NCBI GenBank assembly: GCA_900539465.1 | Contig: UQCF01000003.1 | Span: 62,001-126,000 of the forward strand | DNA from: an uncultured Ruminococcus sp. | GTDB lineage: Bacteria > Bacillota > Clostridia > Oscillospirales > Acutalibacteraceae | Length of the DNA: 64,000 nucleotides | Reading direction: 5' to 3' | Part shown: piece after piece, positions 1-8,988 of the stretch | How positions within the stretch are numbered: the stretch's first letter is position 1 | Layout of the letters: each line of letters starts with the position of its first letter | Position numbers and translations under genes: made by a program | The notes under the pieces: model-generated | Database searches by the model: none | Told to the model about the DNA's origin: nothing | What the model saw: only the letters and a program-made list of their open reading frames with translations

Positions 1-374
1 CCTATATCCGTTTCGCAGACAGACGCAATATTCTCTCTCATTTTTTCTATATACGGTTTCATTTTTGGCTTTTGAGCTATAACGGTGCAGTCTATATTGC
101 CGACCGAGTAACCCTCTTTTTTAAGCCTTGAAACAACTTGCTTCAAGAGAACCAAACTGTCCGCCCCCTCAAATTTTGGGTCATCGTCCGGGAACATTCC
201 GCCGATGTCGCCCATTGCAGCCGCACCCAAAAGCGCGTCGCTGACGGCATGAAGAAGCACATCGGCATCGGAGTGACCGAGAAGCCCTTTTTCATAAGGT
301 ATTTCAACTCCGCCGATTATGAGCTTTCTGCCCTCGGTGAGCACATGAACATCGTATCCGTGACCTATTCTCAT
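1..374 (-). CDS. ispF: 2-C-methyl-D-erythritol 2,4-cyclodiphosphate synthase, 3' end outside window
   Basis: IspF makes the cyclic diphosphate intermediate of the non-mevalonate isoprenoid pathway. The first ~124 codons are visible and open with MRIGHGYDVH, the family's metal-site start (Asp8, His10). GHSDADVLLHA follows at about residue 33 (metal-binding His) and the DIGGMFPDDDPKF stretch at about residue 56. About 35 C-terminal residues are missing because the window ends. The ATG at 374 follows a GGCGG-type ribosome site 14 nt downstream of the RNase M5-like stop. It is the last visible gene of the alaS operon. An ispD partner is not visible. Identification is firm from the motifs. Confidence 0.93.
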   Translation of the reverse strand, partial: MRIGHGYDVHVLTEGRKLIIGGVEIPYEKGLLGHSDADVLLHAVSDALLGAAAMGDIGGMFPDDDPKFEGADSLVLLKQVVSRLKKEGYSVGNIDCTVIAQKPKMKPYIEKMRENIASVCETDI

Positions 375-388
375 ATATTCTCCGCCTT

Positions 389-973
389 TCAAAGCGAGTT
401 TATCGCCGTTTTGTAATCGTCATAAGTCATATAGGAATTTATAATATCAAGCATTGCGTTTGTTGTGAGTCTCTCGGGCAAATCCAGATATTTTAAAAGG
501 GCAAGTCTTTTTTCTTTACTGCCGTCGCTGCCCGTGAGCCCGTCAAAATAAAAATCGTTTTTGGTGACGACGCGTCTTTTTTCTTCGCCGCTGTCACGGC
601 AAACAACTCCTGCTTTTGCGAGTGCTTCTCTGATTATATCTGCCGAAACGCCCTCAACGCCGAGCTTGCCCTCTTTGGAAGAAACGGCCTTGCGCTTCTC
701 TTTGCCGTAGACATCGGGAATGTAAGCGTTGATAATTTTATTGTGCGGAACAATATTGCCGATAAAATTCCTTATGACAAAGCCTGCCGAATCGCTGTCT
801 GTCAGCACAACTATTTCTTTATTTTCGGCGAGCTTTCTTAAAAGCTTCTGCTTCTCTTTATCTTTAAAAATCGAAAAGCCCTCTGTCTCTATTATGACCG
901 CATCTATGAGCGAGGAGAGCTTTATTTTATCGTATCTGCCCTCTACAACTATTATTTTATCTGTTTTCAGCAT
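389..973 (-). CDS. TOPRIM protein, ribonuclease M5-like (with DUF4093-type C-terminus)
   Basis: The protein has 194 aa. An N-terminal TOPRIM domain is visible: the glutamate motif VVEGRYD (Glu11) and the DSDSAG motif (Asp59, Asp61) are the metal-binding acidic residues of the fold. Known RNase M5 (rnmV) matures 5S rRNA, has this size and has the same domain plus a C-terminal helical part. The second half here (about 110-194) fits that arrangement. The start overlaps the holA stop by 7 nt, so the two are probably translationally coupled. The context is unusual, because rnmV normally sits beside ksgA; a different nuclease or primase-like role is possible. Confidence 0.75.
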   Translation of the reverse strand: MLKTDKIIVVEGRYDKIKLSSLIDAVIIETEGFSIFKDKEKQKLLRKLAENKEIVVLTDSDSAGFVIRNFIGNIVPHNKIINAYIPDVYGKEKRKAVSSKEGKLGVEGVSADIIREALAKAGVVCRDSGEEKRRVVTKNDFYFDGLTGSDGSKEKRLALLKYLDLPERLTTNAMLDIINSYMTYDDYKTAINSL

Positions 974-2010
974 ACTTCTTCTCCGTTGGCTATGAGAAAA
1001 AGCTTCATCATGGCTTCCTCCAAAATAATTCTGCCGTCAACAGATGTTGACTTTAAGCTTTCATCCGCCTGCGATAATATATCAAGGCTCTTTCTGAGCT
1101 GTGAGATTGACATTCCGGAAGCATTTTTTGCGGCGTTTCTCAATCTGAAATCGTTTTTGCCGTAGTTGAATATTTTTGCCGCGTCTTCTGCCCTGTGGCC
1201 GCCAGCGAGTGCGACCTTGGCTCTGTACATATCAATATAGGCAGTAATTATCGTTGCAAGAATAAATATCGGCTCTTCTCTTTGCTTTATCAAAGAATCG
1301 AGTATCGAATACGCCTTGCCGCTGTTGCCTGCCACAAGATTTTTTGAAAGCTCAAAAATTCTGACCTCTGCGGTTTTTACCGTTACGGCGTCTATATTTT
1401 CTCTTGTGATTTCGCCGCCCGAGGCATTGGCGCAAAGCTTTTCAAGCTCGTTAATGACGTTTGACATATCGTCGCCCGTCAAAGATATAAAATAATCGGC
1501 AAGCGCGGGGCTTATTTTTAAGTTTCTTGACTGTGCGCCTTTTATAACATAACGTGAAAGCTCCTGCCTGCTCATTTTATCAAGCTTTAAGGTGCTGCCG
1601 TATTTATTAAAAGCTGTAATGAGTTCTTTCCACCCCTTGCTGTCGGCGTCCGAAGTCAAAAGGCATATTATTACGACGCAGGTTTCGGGGATATCGGAAA
1701 CGAGAGACAAAAGCTCTTTTTTATCACTCTCGCCGAGCTCCGACGCTTTTAAGTCTTTTATAAGAACACAGGTGCGCTCGCTCATCATAGGCAAAGCCTG
1801 TGCCGCCATAGATACTTCTTTTATATCAATGCCTTTGCCGTCAAAGACGTGCAAGTTAAAATCGGCAAAATCTTTGTCAACGCATTTTTGCAACAAACGT
1901 TCCATATAACAACGCTTCAGGTAGCTTTCGTTGCCGTATATAAAATACAGCCTGTCAAATTCGCCCGATCTCAATTGAGCTTTGAGATCTGCAAGAGTAA
2001 TTGCCGGCAT
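967..2010 (-). CDS. holA: DNA polymerase III, delta subunit
   Basis: This is the clamp-loader delta subunit, which opens the beta sliding clamp. The 347-aa product has the family's AAA-like N-terminus with a degenerate P-loop region (YGNESYLK, about residues 25-32). A middle lid domain and a C-terminal helical collar follow, with the conserved GDDMSNVINELEKL stretch near 180-193. The ATG at 2010 is preferred over an in-frame TTG at 2019, because GGAGG lies 9 nt before the ATG and directly abuts the TTG. It starts 5 nt after the comEC-like stop, the usual comEC-holA order of Firmicutes. Confidence 0.92.
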   Translation of the reverse strand: MPAITLADLKAQLRSGEFDRLYFIYGNESYLKRCYMERLLQKCVDKDFADFNLHVFDGKGIDIKEVSMAAQALPMMSERTCVLIKDLKASELGESDKKELLSLVSDIPETCVVIICLLTSDADSKGWKELITAFNKYGSTLKLDKMSRQELSRYVIKGAQSRNLKISPALADYFISLTGDDMSNVINELEKLCANASGGEITRENIDAVTVKTAEVRIFELSKNLVAGNSGKAYSILDSLIKQREEPIFILATIITAYIDMYRAKVALAGGHRAEDAAKIFNYGKNDFRLRNAAKNASGMSISQLRKSLDILSQADESLKSTSVDGRIILEEAMMKLFLIANGEEVC

Positions 2011-2015
2011 ACGCT

Positions 2016-4223
2016 TCAACCTCCTTCGCTGAAAAATTTAATGTTGTCTTTTCTTATATCAACACCGATAAGTTTATAATCGGCAACCGAGTATATATTT
2101 TGAGCTTCTTTTGATATTTCACGGCATACGTCCGCCGCTATTTCATCACTTGAAGAAATTATCACATTTTTAAATCCGCCGATGTCAAAATTTTGCGGCA
2201 AATAATATGAACATATGAGGACATCCGCTTCAAGGCATTTTTCGGGTATCGCCTGTTCCGAAGCGCAGTCAAAAAGCACAAGCAAATCCGTATTGCCGAA
2301 TACGCAATAGGCATATGCCGCACCGCCGTTTCGGCAAAATTCAACCGACGCACCCTCCCACGGGTTAAGGCAAAATGCAGACGATACGGTAGCTTTGCCG
2401 TAAGCTTCGGAGCAAAAAATCCGCTTAAATTCAAAATCTTTTATAATTTCATCTGCCGAATAAGAGTTATGACGTTCCGTATTCGGAACAAGCAAAAAGT
2501 CTAAATCCTTGTTTTTAATACTGTCCTTTATATTTTGAACACTGTCATAATCAGAACCGCCGCAGCCGAGTACAAACATCTTGCTGTTATTTTCTGCGAT
2601 TACGCATATTCCGTCGCCGACATTCAGGGCAGATATTCTTGTAAGCGAATGAGAATACACGGCATAAAAGGAGCCGGTGACAATACATATGCACACCGTA
2701 AGTGCAACCGCGGCTCTCAGTGCGCGCCGCTTTTGATTTATCAGGATAAAACAGCATACCGTGCCCGAAAGCACAAGCACTGCCGCAGAAGCAAAGAATA
2801 TATTGTCTGTTTCTATAAACGCATATTTAAGCTGTGACAGCCTTTGAGTCACTGCAATAACATATTTCGACATCAGTCCGCACACAAGAGCAAATGCCTT
2901 GCCTATTGAAGAAAACGAAAAGGTAAGTGACGAGAACCCGGCGCACACCATAAGCACGGTTGACGGAAAAGATACAAGCAAATTTGTCAGCGGTGAAACA
3001 AGGCTTATGCCGCCGAACACTGCCGTATTGACAGGGAAAGATGCCGCCATGGCACAAATTGATATTGCCGCTACCGAAAGAACCGCTTTGACAGCCCGTC
3101 TTAATACTTTTGGCTTTATTCTGTCTGCATAGCGAAGATAAAAATGCTCAATCGGCTTAAAAAGGAGCAAAATCCCGAGTGTTGAACTGAAAGACAACAG
3201 CAGCGACACGCTCGCCGAAGAAAACGGATTTATTGCCATCAAAACCGCAGTTGCCGCGCCGAGAGAATTGACCGGGTCGCTTTGCCGAGAAAACAAGTTG
3301 CCTAAAAGCATTATAATCAGCATAAAACCCGCACGGCTCACAGACTCCGTAAATCCTGTAAGAGCCATAAAGAACACCGTGAAAATAATCACCGTCAAGG
3401 AGCTTAAATTTCTGCGTATTTTCAAATGAGAGAGAATATAATAAAGCCCCATCGCCCATATTGAAAGATGAAGACCCGACACCGCGAACAAATGCGACAC
3501 TCCCGAAACGGCGAACGCATTTTCTGTTTTGTCACTTATCCCCGATGTATCGCCCAATAGCATGGCTATGGCAACCGCTCCGTTTTCATTGGGCAAATTG
3601 TAATAAATTCTGCTCCTTACGTTATCCCTTATATTTTGCAAAAACCGTTCTGTGCTGTGCGGCGGACTTTTTACAGAGGTTATGTTTAAATCCGGCTCAT
3701 AAAGATACGATATGAGATATACGCCGCGCGAAAGATTCATTATTTCGCTTGTTTTATCTTGTGCGGAAACAGGCATAACCTTTGAAGTGAAGCCGATCGT
3801 GTCGCCCGTTTCTGCATTTATCAGCGTGTTTGAGCTAAGGCGCATTTTGACCTTTATCTTTTCGCCGTCAAGAGACTGCGTCTTTAAGGTATAGATTACA
3901 CCGGAATCTTTACTTTGCGCTTCACTTGTTATTTTTGCCGTAATTTTAACATTATCGCCGACGTGAGACTGTGCCTTTTCTAAACCGAAAACAAAGTTTG
4001 CCGTCAGAACCGAACCGCAAAAAATCAGTGCCGCGCAAAGATACATGGCAACAATCCGATTTCTGAAGCTTTTTGAAAACAGCGCAATAATCAACAAGAC
4101 CGAGCCTGCGGCAAGCGAGGCAACGCCGCACCCGAAGATAAATCCCGTTAAAACAGAAACGAGAGACACTGCGAGCGACACGAAGCCTATCACTGACATA
4201 GGTCGGTACTTGAAGTAATTCAT
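2016..4223 (-). CDS. comEC: ComEC/Rec2-family membrane protein with degenerate MBL domain
   Basis: ComEC forms the inner-membrane channel for DNA uptake. The 735-aa product has N-terminal membrane helices (about 10-80) and a soluble insert (about 85-190). A multi-helix Competence domain (about 210-525) contains the diagnostic GVSHLFAVSGLHLS (241-254). The last ~200 residues sit where the metallo-beta-lactamase domain belongs and keep its first strand as LNVGDG (533-538; usual DVGQGD). The HxHxDH metal site is absent: LVPNTERHNSYSAD (about 578-591) occupies that place. The domain is therefore probably not a metallo-nuclease. The gene starts 3 nt after the apt-like stop without a clear ribosome site, suggesting coupling. 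Confidence 0.88.
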   Translation of the reverse strand: MNYFKYRPMSVIGFVSLAVSLVSVLTGFIFGCGVASLAAGSVLLIIALFSKSFRNRIVAMYLCAALIFCGSVLTANFVFGLEKAQSHVGDNVKITAKITSEAQSKDSGVIYTLKTQSLDGEKIKVKMRLSSNTLINAETGDTIGFTSKVMPVSAQDKTSEIMNLSRGVYLISYLYEPDLNITSVKSPPHSTERFLQNIRDNVRSRIYYNLPNENGAVAIAMLLGDTSGISDKTENAFAVSGVSHLFAVSGLHLSIWAMGLYYILSHLKIRRNLSSLTVIIFTVFFMALTGFTESVSRAGFMLIIMLLGNLFSRQSDPVNSLGAATAVLMAINPFSSASVSLLLSFSSTLGILLLFKPIEHFYLRYADRIKPKVLRRAVKAVLSVAAISICAMAASFPVNTAVFGGISLVSPLTNLLVSFPSTVLMVCAGFSSLTFSFSSIGKAFALVCGLMSKYVIAVTQRLSQLKYAFIETDNIFFASAAVLVLSGTVCCFILINQKRRALRAAVALTVCICIVTGSFYAVYSHSLTRISALNVGDGICVIAENNSKMFVLGCGGSDYDSVQNIKDSIKNKDLDFLLVPNTERHNSYSADEIIKDFEFKRIFCSEAYGKATVSSAFCLNPWEGASVEFCRNGGAAYAYCVFGNTDLLVLFDCASEQAIPEKCLEADVLICSYYLPQNFDIGGFKNVIISSSDEIAADVCREISKEAQNIYSVADYKLIGVDIRKDNIKFFSEGG

Positions 4224-4226
4224 AAA

Positions 4227-4763
4227 TTATTTAAAGAACAAGGGAAGCTTCTCAAGGAAGATAATGTCGTCTCTGTCTGCCGCGTCTCCCTCTGCGAGAA
4301 CGGCAGCTTTGCCGACGATATTGACGTCGAACTCAGCCATAAGTTTTTCGACTGCGGCAAGCGATTCGCCAGTTGAGATAACATCATCAACAACAAGAAC
4401 CTTTTTGCCTCTCATCTGCTCGCCGTCTGCTCTGTCAAGAATAAGAGTCTGAACATCGGTGGTGGTTATGGATTTAACATGTACCGTAACGGGGTCTGTC
4501 ATATAGACCTTGGGCTTTTTGCGAATTACAAAGTATTTTTTGCCCGACTGCCTTGCAATTTCATAAGCAAGCGGTATGCTTTTTGCCTCGGGTGTTACGA
4601 TATAGTCAAAGTCCGGGCACTTTTTAATTATTTCGGACGCGGCGGCTATTGTAAGCTCCACATCGCCGAAAATGATGAATGCGCCTATATCAAGATGCTC
4701 GTTTACCGGGCAAAGAGGAAGTTCTCTTTCAAGTCCGGCTATTTTCATTTTATGTACTGCCAT
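4227..4763 (-). CDS. apt: Phosphoribosyltransferase, adenine phosphoribosyltransferase-like
   Basis: This 178-aa type I phosphoribosyltransferase carries the 13-residue PRPP-binding motif VLVVDDVISTGES (about residues 122-134). The overall layout is Apt-like: FDYIVTPEAKSIPLAYEIA in the substrate loop region and KKPKVYM in the flexible loop. Apt salvages adenine to AMP using PRPP. The substrate loop differs somewhat from classical Apt, so xanthine or another purine, or a regulatory role, cannot be excluded. The ATG at 4763 has a GGAGG site. It lies between the HIT protein and comEC in the alaS operon. Confidence 0.78.
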   Translation of the reverse strand: MAVHKMKIAGLERELPLCPVNEHLDIGAFIIFGDVELTIAAASEIIKKCPDFDYIVTPEAKSIPLAYEIARQSGKKYFVIRKKPKVYMTDPVTVHVKSITTTDVQTLILDRADGEQMRGKKVLVVDDVISTGESLAAVEKLMAEFDVNIVGKAAVLAEGDAADRDDIIFLEKLPLFFK

Positions 4764-4784
4764 AATTTTAACCTCCGTTATATA

Positions 4785-5123
4785 TCAGCCTGCCGGCCAT
4801 GTAAATTCTCTGCCGCCCATAAGGTGAAAATGAAGATGTTTCACCGTTTGACCGGCACTGTCGCCGCAGTTGTTTACTATTCTGAATCCGTCGTCTAAGC
4901 CCTCTGCCTTTGCTATTTTTGCCGCGACCTCAAAAATGTGAGCCACAACGGCACTGTTGCTCTCGTTTATATCTTTGGCAGAAGCTATGTGCTCTTTTGG
5001 AACAATGAGTATGTGCACGGGAGCCTGCGGGTCAATGTCTCTGAAAGCAAAGACCGTGTCGTCCTCATACACTTTGTTTGACGGAATTTCTCCGCCGATT
5101 ATTTTGCAAAAAAGGCAATCCAT
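4785..5123 (-). CDS. HIT-family protein (HinT-like purine nucleoside phosphoramidase)
   Basis: The 112-aa protein has the histidine-triad signature near its C-terminus (QTVKHLHFHLMGG, about residues 91-103), where HLHFHL is the HxHxHxx catalytic loop. The N-terminal CLFCKIIGGEIPS is typical of HinT, including a CxxC start. HinT enzymes hydrolyse AMP-linked phosphoramidates, including aminoacyl-adenylates. Position directly after alaS is compatible with clearing adenylate by-products, but that link is an inference. AGGAGG precedes the ATG. Length matches the family (about 110-120 aa). Confidence 0.93.
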   Translation of the reverse strand: MDCLFCKIIGGEIPSNKVYEDDTVFAFRDIDPQAPVHILIVPKEHIASAKDINESNSAVVAHIFEVAAKIAKAEGLDDGFRIVNNCGDSAGQTVKHLHFHLMGGREFTWPAG

Positions 5124-5133
5124 AAATATCCTC

Positions 5134-7773
5134 CTATTTAATAAAAGACTTAACTATCTCTGCCGCCGCAGTGAGTGCTTCGTCTATTTTAGCGGTGTCT
5201 TTTGCGCCTGCCATTGCGAAGTCCGGCTTTCCGCCGCCGTTGCCGCCTGCAAGCATTGCAACCTGCTTTACCACTGCGCCTGCTTTTACGCCCTTGGCTA
5301 TTGCTTCGCTGCCGCAGGACACTGCGAAATTCGCCGTACCCTTTGCGGAATTGAGAGCCGCGATAACGGCAACTACATTGTCACCCTCTGCCTTTGCCTT
5401 GTCGCAAAGCTGGCGAAGCTCGTCAACCGAAACCTCGCCTGCCGAGGCGGTGATAAGCTTAATGCCGTCTATATCTTTTGCGTTTTCAAACATATTGCCC
5501 GAACGAAGCTCGGTAAGCTCCGATGTGAGAGATTTTATTTCTTCGTCCTTTTGTTTAATCTCGGCGGCAAGAGCTGCGGCTTTTTTATCAAGCTCCGAAG
5601 GATTGCTGATTTTAAGAGCCTGTGCCGCATTACCGAGAACGGAATTAAGGTTTTTGATATAGTTAAGCACTCCTGTGCCCGTTACGCCCTCTATACGGCG
5701 AACGCCTGCAGCAACACTTGACTCTGAAATAATCTTGAACAATCCGAGGTTGCCGCTGTTTGAAACATGAGTACCGCCGCAAAGCTCGGTTGAAAAATCA
5801 CCGGCTCTGACAACTCTGACTATATCGCCGTATTTTTCGCCGAAAAGAGCCATGGCTCCGAGTTTTTTCGCTTCGTCAATGGGCATTTCGGTCATGGTGA
5901 CATCATGTGCGCCGAGAATGAACGCATTGACATCGTTTTCTACTTTTTCAAGCTCCTCTTTTGTAAGAGCCGCAAAATGCGAAAAGTCAAATCTGACGGT
6001 GTGCTCGTTTACAAGCTGACCTGCCTGTTCAACGTGAGAGCCGAGATTTTTTCTGAGCGCAGCCTGAAGAAGATGTGCCGCCGTGTGATTTCTTGCGATA
6101 GCGGCGCGGCGCTCTGTGTTGACTTCTGCACTCACTTCGTCGCCGAGTGAAGCACTCTCGCCCGAAACAATTTCGCCGTGGTGAAGATAAACGCCGTCGT
6201 TTGTTTTGGTGGTGTCTCTGACCTCGAAAACAAAATTGTCGTTTTTGAGAACGCCCGTGTCGCCTACCTGACCGCCGCCCTCTCCGTAGAACGAGGTCTT
6301 ATCAAGAGCGATAACCGCCTGAACACCCGGTTCAAGGAACTCTGCCCTCTCGCCGTCTGTGATTATAGCAATGATTTTGCCTTTGCACTGAGTGCTGTCA
6401 TAGCCCTTAAATTCGGTTGAAGCAATGCCTTTTGTCACAACACCCGCAACATCCCAGCCCTCTTTGCCTGCGCCCTTGTGGGCTTCTCTTGAGCGCTTTC
6501 TCTGCTGAATAACAAGCTCCGAGAATTTCTCTTCGTCAACCGTCATGCCTTTTTCCGAGAGTATCTCTTTTGTAAGATCAAGCGGAAAACCGAATGTATC
6601 CGAAAGCTTGAATGCGTCCTCACCGCTGAGAACGCTTGATTTTGACTGCTCAATCATTTGCGAGAGCTGAGCAAGACCTGCGTCTATCGTTCTGCCGAAG
6701 TTCTCTTCTTCTGTCTGTATAACCTTTATTATGAAATCGTGTTTTTCTTTAAGGTTCGGATATGCGTCGCCGCTGTCTTTTATAACGGTTTCGCAAACCT
6801 CGGAGAGGAAGGGTCTGTCGATACCGAGAAGTCTGCCGTGGCGTGCGGCACGTCTTAAAAGTCTGCGTAAAACATAGCCTCTGCCTTCGTTAGAGGGCAT
6901 TACGCCGTCGCTTATCATAAATGTTGTGCTTCTGATGTGGTCTGTGATAACTCTGAGCGAAACATCTTTTTCTTCATCGTCATGGTAATTTACGCCTGCG
7001 ATTTTCATGATGTGTTTCATTGTGTTTTGAATTGTGTCAACCTCAAAGATGTTGTCAACATCCTGCATTACGCAGGCAAGTCTTTCAAGACCCATACCTG
7101 TGTCGATATTGGGCTTTGCAAGGCGCGTGTAGTTGTTGTGGCCGTCATTTTCAAACTGAGTGAAAACAAGATTCCAAACCTCAACATATCTGTCGCACTC
7201 ACAACCAACCTTGCAATCGGGTTTGCCGCAGCCCTTGTCGGGTCCGCGGTCAAAATATATCTCCGAACAAGGGCCGCAGGGGCCTGCGCCATGCTCCCAG
7301 AAGTTATCTTCTTTACCGAATCTTACCATATGAGAGGGGTCAACGCCGACCTCTTTTGTCCAGATGTCATATGCTTCATCGTCTTCGGTATATACGCTGA
7401 CATAGAGCTTGTCCTCGGGCATTTCGAGAACCTTTGTGAAAAATTCCCACGCCCAAGCGGTTGCCTCGCGTTTAAAATAATCGCCGAACGAGAAGTTGCC
7501 GAGCATTTCAAAAAAAGTGCCGTGACGTGCGGTTTTGCCGACATTATCAATATCGGGTGTGCGTATGCACTTTTGGCAGGTGGTTACTCTGTTTCTCGGC
7601 GGAGTAATTTCGCCTGTGAAGTATTTTTTCATCGGCGTCATGCCGGCATTTATCAAAAGAATACTCTTATCACCCTGCGGCACCAAGGGAAAGCTCGGCA
7701 AACGCAGATGACCCTTACTCTCAAAAAATGAAAGATATTTTTCTCTCAGTTCGTTAAGTCCTGTCCATTGCAT
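5134..7773 (-). CDS. alaS: Alanyl-tRNA synthetase
   Basis: AlaS charges tRNA-Ala. The 879-aa protein is full length. In order it shows the class II catalytic domain (start LRLPSFPLVPQGDKSILLIN region; motif GPCGPCSEIYFDRG at about residue 165), the tRNA-recognition helices (about 250-450) and the editing domain with HNHTAAHLL-type residues (here RNHTAAHLLQAAL, about 560). The CGGTH zinc element follows near 660, then the C-terminal DHHA1/C-Ala domain (about 720-879). AAGGAG lies 7 nt upstream of the ATG. The leader holds a T-box, so expression should rise when tRNA-Ala is uncharged. It is the first gene of a seven-gene operon. Confidence 0.98.
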   Translation of the reverse strand: MQWTGLNELREKYLSFFESKGHLRLPSFPLVPQGDKSILLINAGMTPMKKYFTGEITPPRNRVTTCQKCIRTPDIDNVGKTARHGTFFEMLGNFSFGDYFKREATAWAWEFFTKVLEMPEDKLYVSVYTEDDEAYDIWTKEVGVDPSHMVRFGKEDNFWEHGAGPCGPCSEIYFDRGPDKGCGKPDCKVGCECDRYVEVWNLVFTQFENDGHNNYTRLAKPNIDTGMGLERLACVMQDVDNIFEVDTIQNTMKHIMKIAGVNYHDDEEKDVSLRVITDHIRSTTFMISDGVMPSNEGRGYVLRRLLRRAARHGRLLGIDRPFLSEVCETVIKDSGDAYPNLKEKHDFIIKVIQTEEENFGRTIDAGLAQLSQMIEQSKSSVLSGEDAFKLSDTFGFPLDLTKEILSEKGMTVDEEKFSELVIQQRKRSREAHKGAGKEGWDVAGVVTKGIASTEFKGYDSTQCKGKIIAIITDGERAEFLEPGVQAVIALDKTSFYGEGGGQVGDTGVLKNDNFVFEVRDTTKTNDGVYLHHGEIVSGESASLGDEVSAEVNTERRAAIARNHTAAHLLQAALRKNLGSHVEQAGQLVNEHTVRFDFSHFAALTKEELEKVENDVNAFILGAHDVTMTEMPIDEAKKLGAMALFGEKYGDIVRVVRAGDFSTELCGGTHVSNSGNLGLFKIISESSVAAGVRRIEGVTGTGVLNYIKNLNSVLGNAAQALKISNPSELDKKAAALAAEIKQKDEEIKSLTSELTELRSGNMFENAKDIDGIKLITASAGEVSVDELRQLCDKAKAEGDNVVAVIAALNSAKGTANFAVSCGSEAIAKGVKAGAVVKQVAMLAGGNGGGKPDFAMAGAKDTAKIDEALTAAAEIVKSFIK

Positions 7774-7788
7774 AATAAAAACTCCTTA

Positions 7789-8019
7789 AAAAAAATAAAG
7801 ATACCCCATGCTACATTTCGGGACGGAATAAACCGCGGTACCACCCGAATTGTGCACAAAGCACCTCTCTTACCCTTAACGCGGGCAACGTGCGGTTCGT
7901 CACCGCAGGCTCCGGGGCGGCAAGCGCAGTTTGTTTTATGAACGCGGCTCTCAGCCGTGGCCGCATTTCTCTGTGCTGCAAAAGGCGCATAACCCCTTCA
8001 ATGCCGATATAATATTAAC
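7789..8019 (-). promoter_or_regulatory. T-box riboswitch leader of alaS
   Basis: On the minus strand the leader contains the core T-box GGGTGGTACCGCGGT (7832-7846). Its UGGU bulge would pair with an NCCA end preceded by A73, as in tRNA-Ala. Downstream lies a terminator made of CCC-GAA-ATG / CAT-GGG (7804-7822) followed by TTTATTTTTTTT (7789-7800), 16 nt before the alaS start. GC-rich stem-loops upstream (about 7880-8000) would form Stem I and II. I did not assign the specifier codon, because that needs a fold. The start is set from the promoter at 8026-8054. Confidence 0.92.
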
Positions 8020-8025
8020 ATTAAA

Positions 8026-8054
8026 ATTATAAATCATATGTGTATTTTTGTCAA
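8026..8054 (-). promoter_or_regulatory. Promoter of the alaS operon
   Basis: On the minus strand, -35 TTGACA (8049-8054) and -10 TATAAT (8026-8031) are separated by exactly 17 bp, a perfect sigma-A consensus. It lies just past the stop of the MBL gene and about 10 nt before the inferred start of the T-box leader. Confidence 0.85.
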
Positions 8055-8067
8055 CCGAAATAAAGCT

Positions 8068-8988
8068 TTATTTGCCTTTATACGAGACATTTTTTCCGTC
8101 GGTTTCAAAAATAACCGTTCCGAGCAAATCGGTTCTGTAATATGTTAAGCCGTAATCGTCAAGCCGCTTTATAAGCTTTTGGTTCGGGTGAGAATAGCTG
8201 TTGCCCGCGCCGACCGAAATTACTCCAGCCTCGGGGCTTACTGCCTCCAGCCATTCGGAGCTTGTCGCACCCGCGCTGCCGTGATGGCCGATTTTTAAAA
8301 CATTGCTTTTAAGAGAGGAATAGTTGTTTTGCATTATGCTCTCTTCCTCGTCAAAAGAGCAGTCGCCCGTTATGAGAAAGGAAGTTTCGCCGTATTCCGC
8401 CTTTACGACGACAGACATATTGTTAAGATCCTCGTCCTGCCTGCAAGGGCCGAGTATGTTAAGCTTTATATCGCCCATAGAATATGTGCTGCCTGCTTCG
8501 GCGGCGATTATTTCGTCCGCATTTTCCCGTGCCGAGAGCAAAAACTTTTCATAAGTTTTGGTTGTGGGTATGTTTATTTCGCTGAGCTTCGGCATTATGA
8601 GCTTGTCGGCGTGAAATTCTGACAAAACCTCCGCCATGCTGCCCATATGATCCGAGTGAGGGTGAGTCATAATACAGTAATTTATTTTGTCAACACCGAG
8701 TGAGCGAAGATAATTTATAACAGTCTGCGCCTTATAGGCTTCGCCCGTGTCTATAACAGTAACACCGTATTCTTTTGAATAAATAACCGTGCAGTCGCCC
8801 TGTCCTACATCAACGAAGTGAACCGAAACGTCACCCGACACGGCAGGCGGGCTGTTAACGCCGCTGTCTTTATATAATTTATCCCATGTGCCGTCCGATA
8901 TTCTTGTGATAAGCGCAATGAGAACTGCCGCGCAGATAACGACAACAGTTATGATTTTTTTATCTTTTTTTGAACTTCTTTTTGCCAT
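8068..8988 (-). CDS. Membrane-anchored ComEC-type metallo-beta-lactamase-fold hydrolase
   Basis: The 306-aa protein has one N-terminal membrane helix (about 11-29) after a lysine-rich start, then a complete MBL domain of the ComEC C-terminal type. Visible motifs are HFVDVGQGDC (57-66), the metal site THPHSDHMG (108-116), ITGDC (about 210-214) and IGHHGS (about 235-240). It is probably an extracytoplasmic nuclease or phosphodiesterase. All catalytic residues missing from the ComEC at 2016-4223 are present here. The start overlaps the ygiQ stop by 29 nt and has its own GGGAGGGG site. The exact substrate is unknown. Confidence 0.85.
   Translation of the reverse strand: MAKRSSKKDKKIITVVVICAAVLIALITRISDGTWDKLYKDSGVNSPPAVSGDVSVHFVDVGQGDCTVIYSKEYGVTVIDTGEAYKAQTVINYLRSLGVDKINYCIMTHPHSDHMGSMAEVLSEFHADKLIMPKLSEINIPTTKTYEKFLLSARENADEIIAAEAGSTYSMGDIKLNILGPCRQDEDLNNMSVVVKAEYGETSFLITGDCSFDEEESIMQNNYSSLKSNVLKIGHHGSAGATSSEWLEAVSPEAGVISVGAGNSYSHPNQKLIKRLDDYGLTYYRTDLLGTVIFETDGKNVSYKGK

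Noticed and set aside
8960..8988. Possible frameshift or misannotated start where the MBL gene overlaps ygiQ
   Set aside because: The MBL gene has its own GGGAGGGG site before the ATG and both proteins are complete; overlaps of this size are common here.
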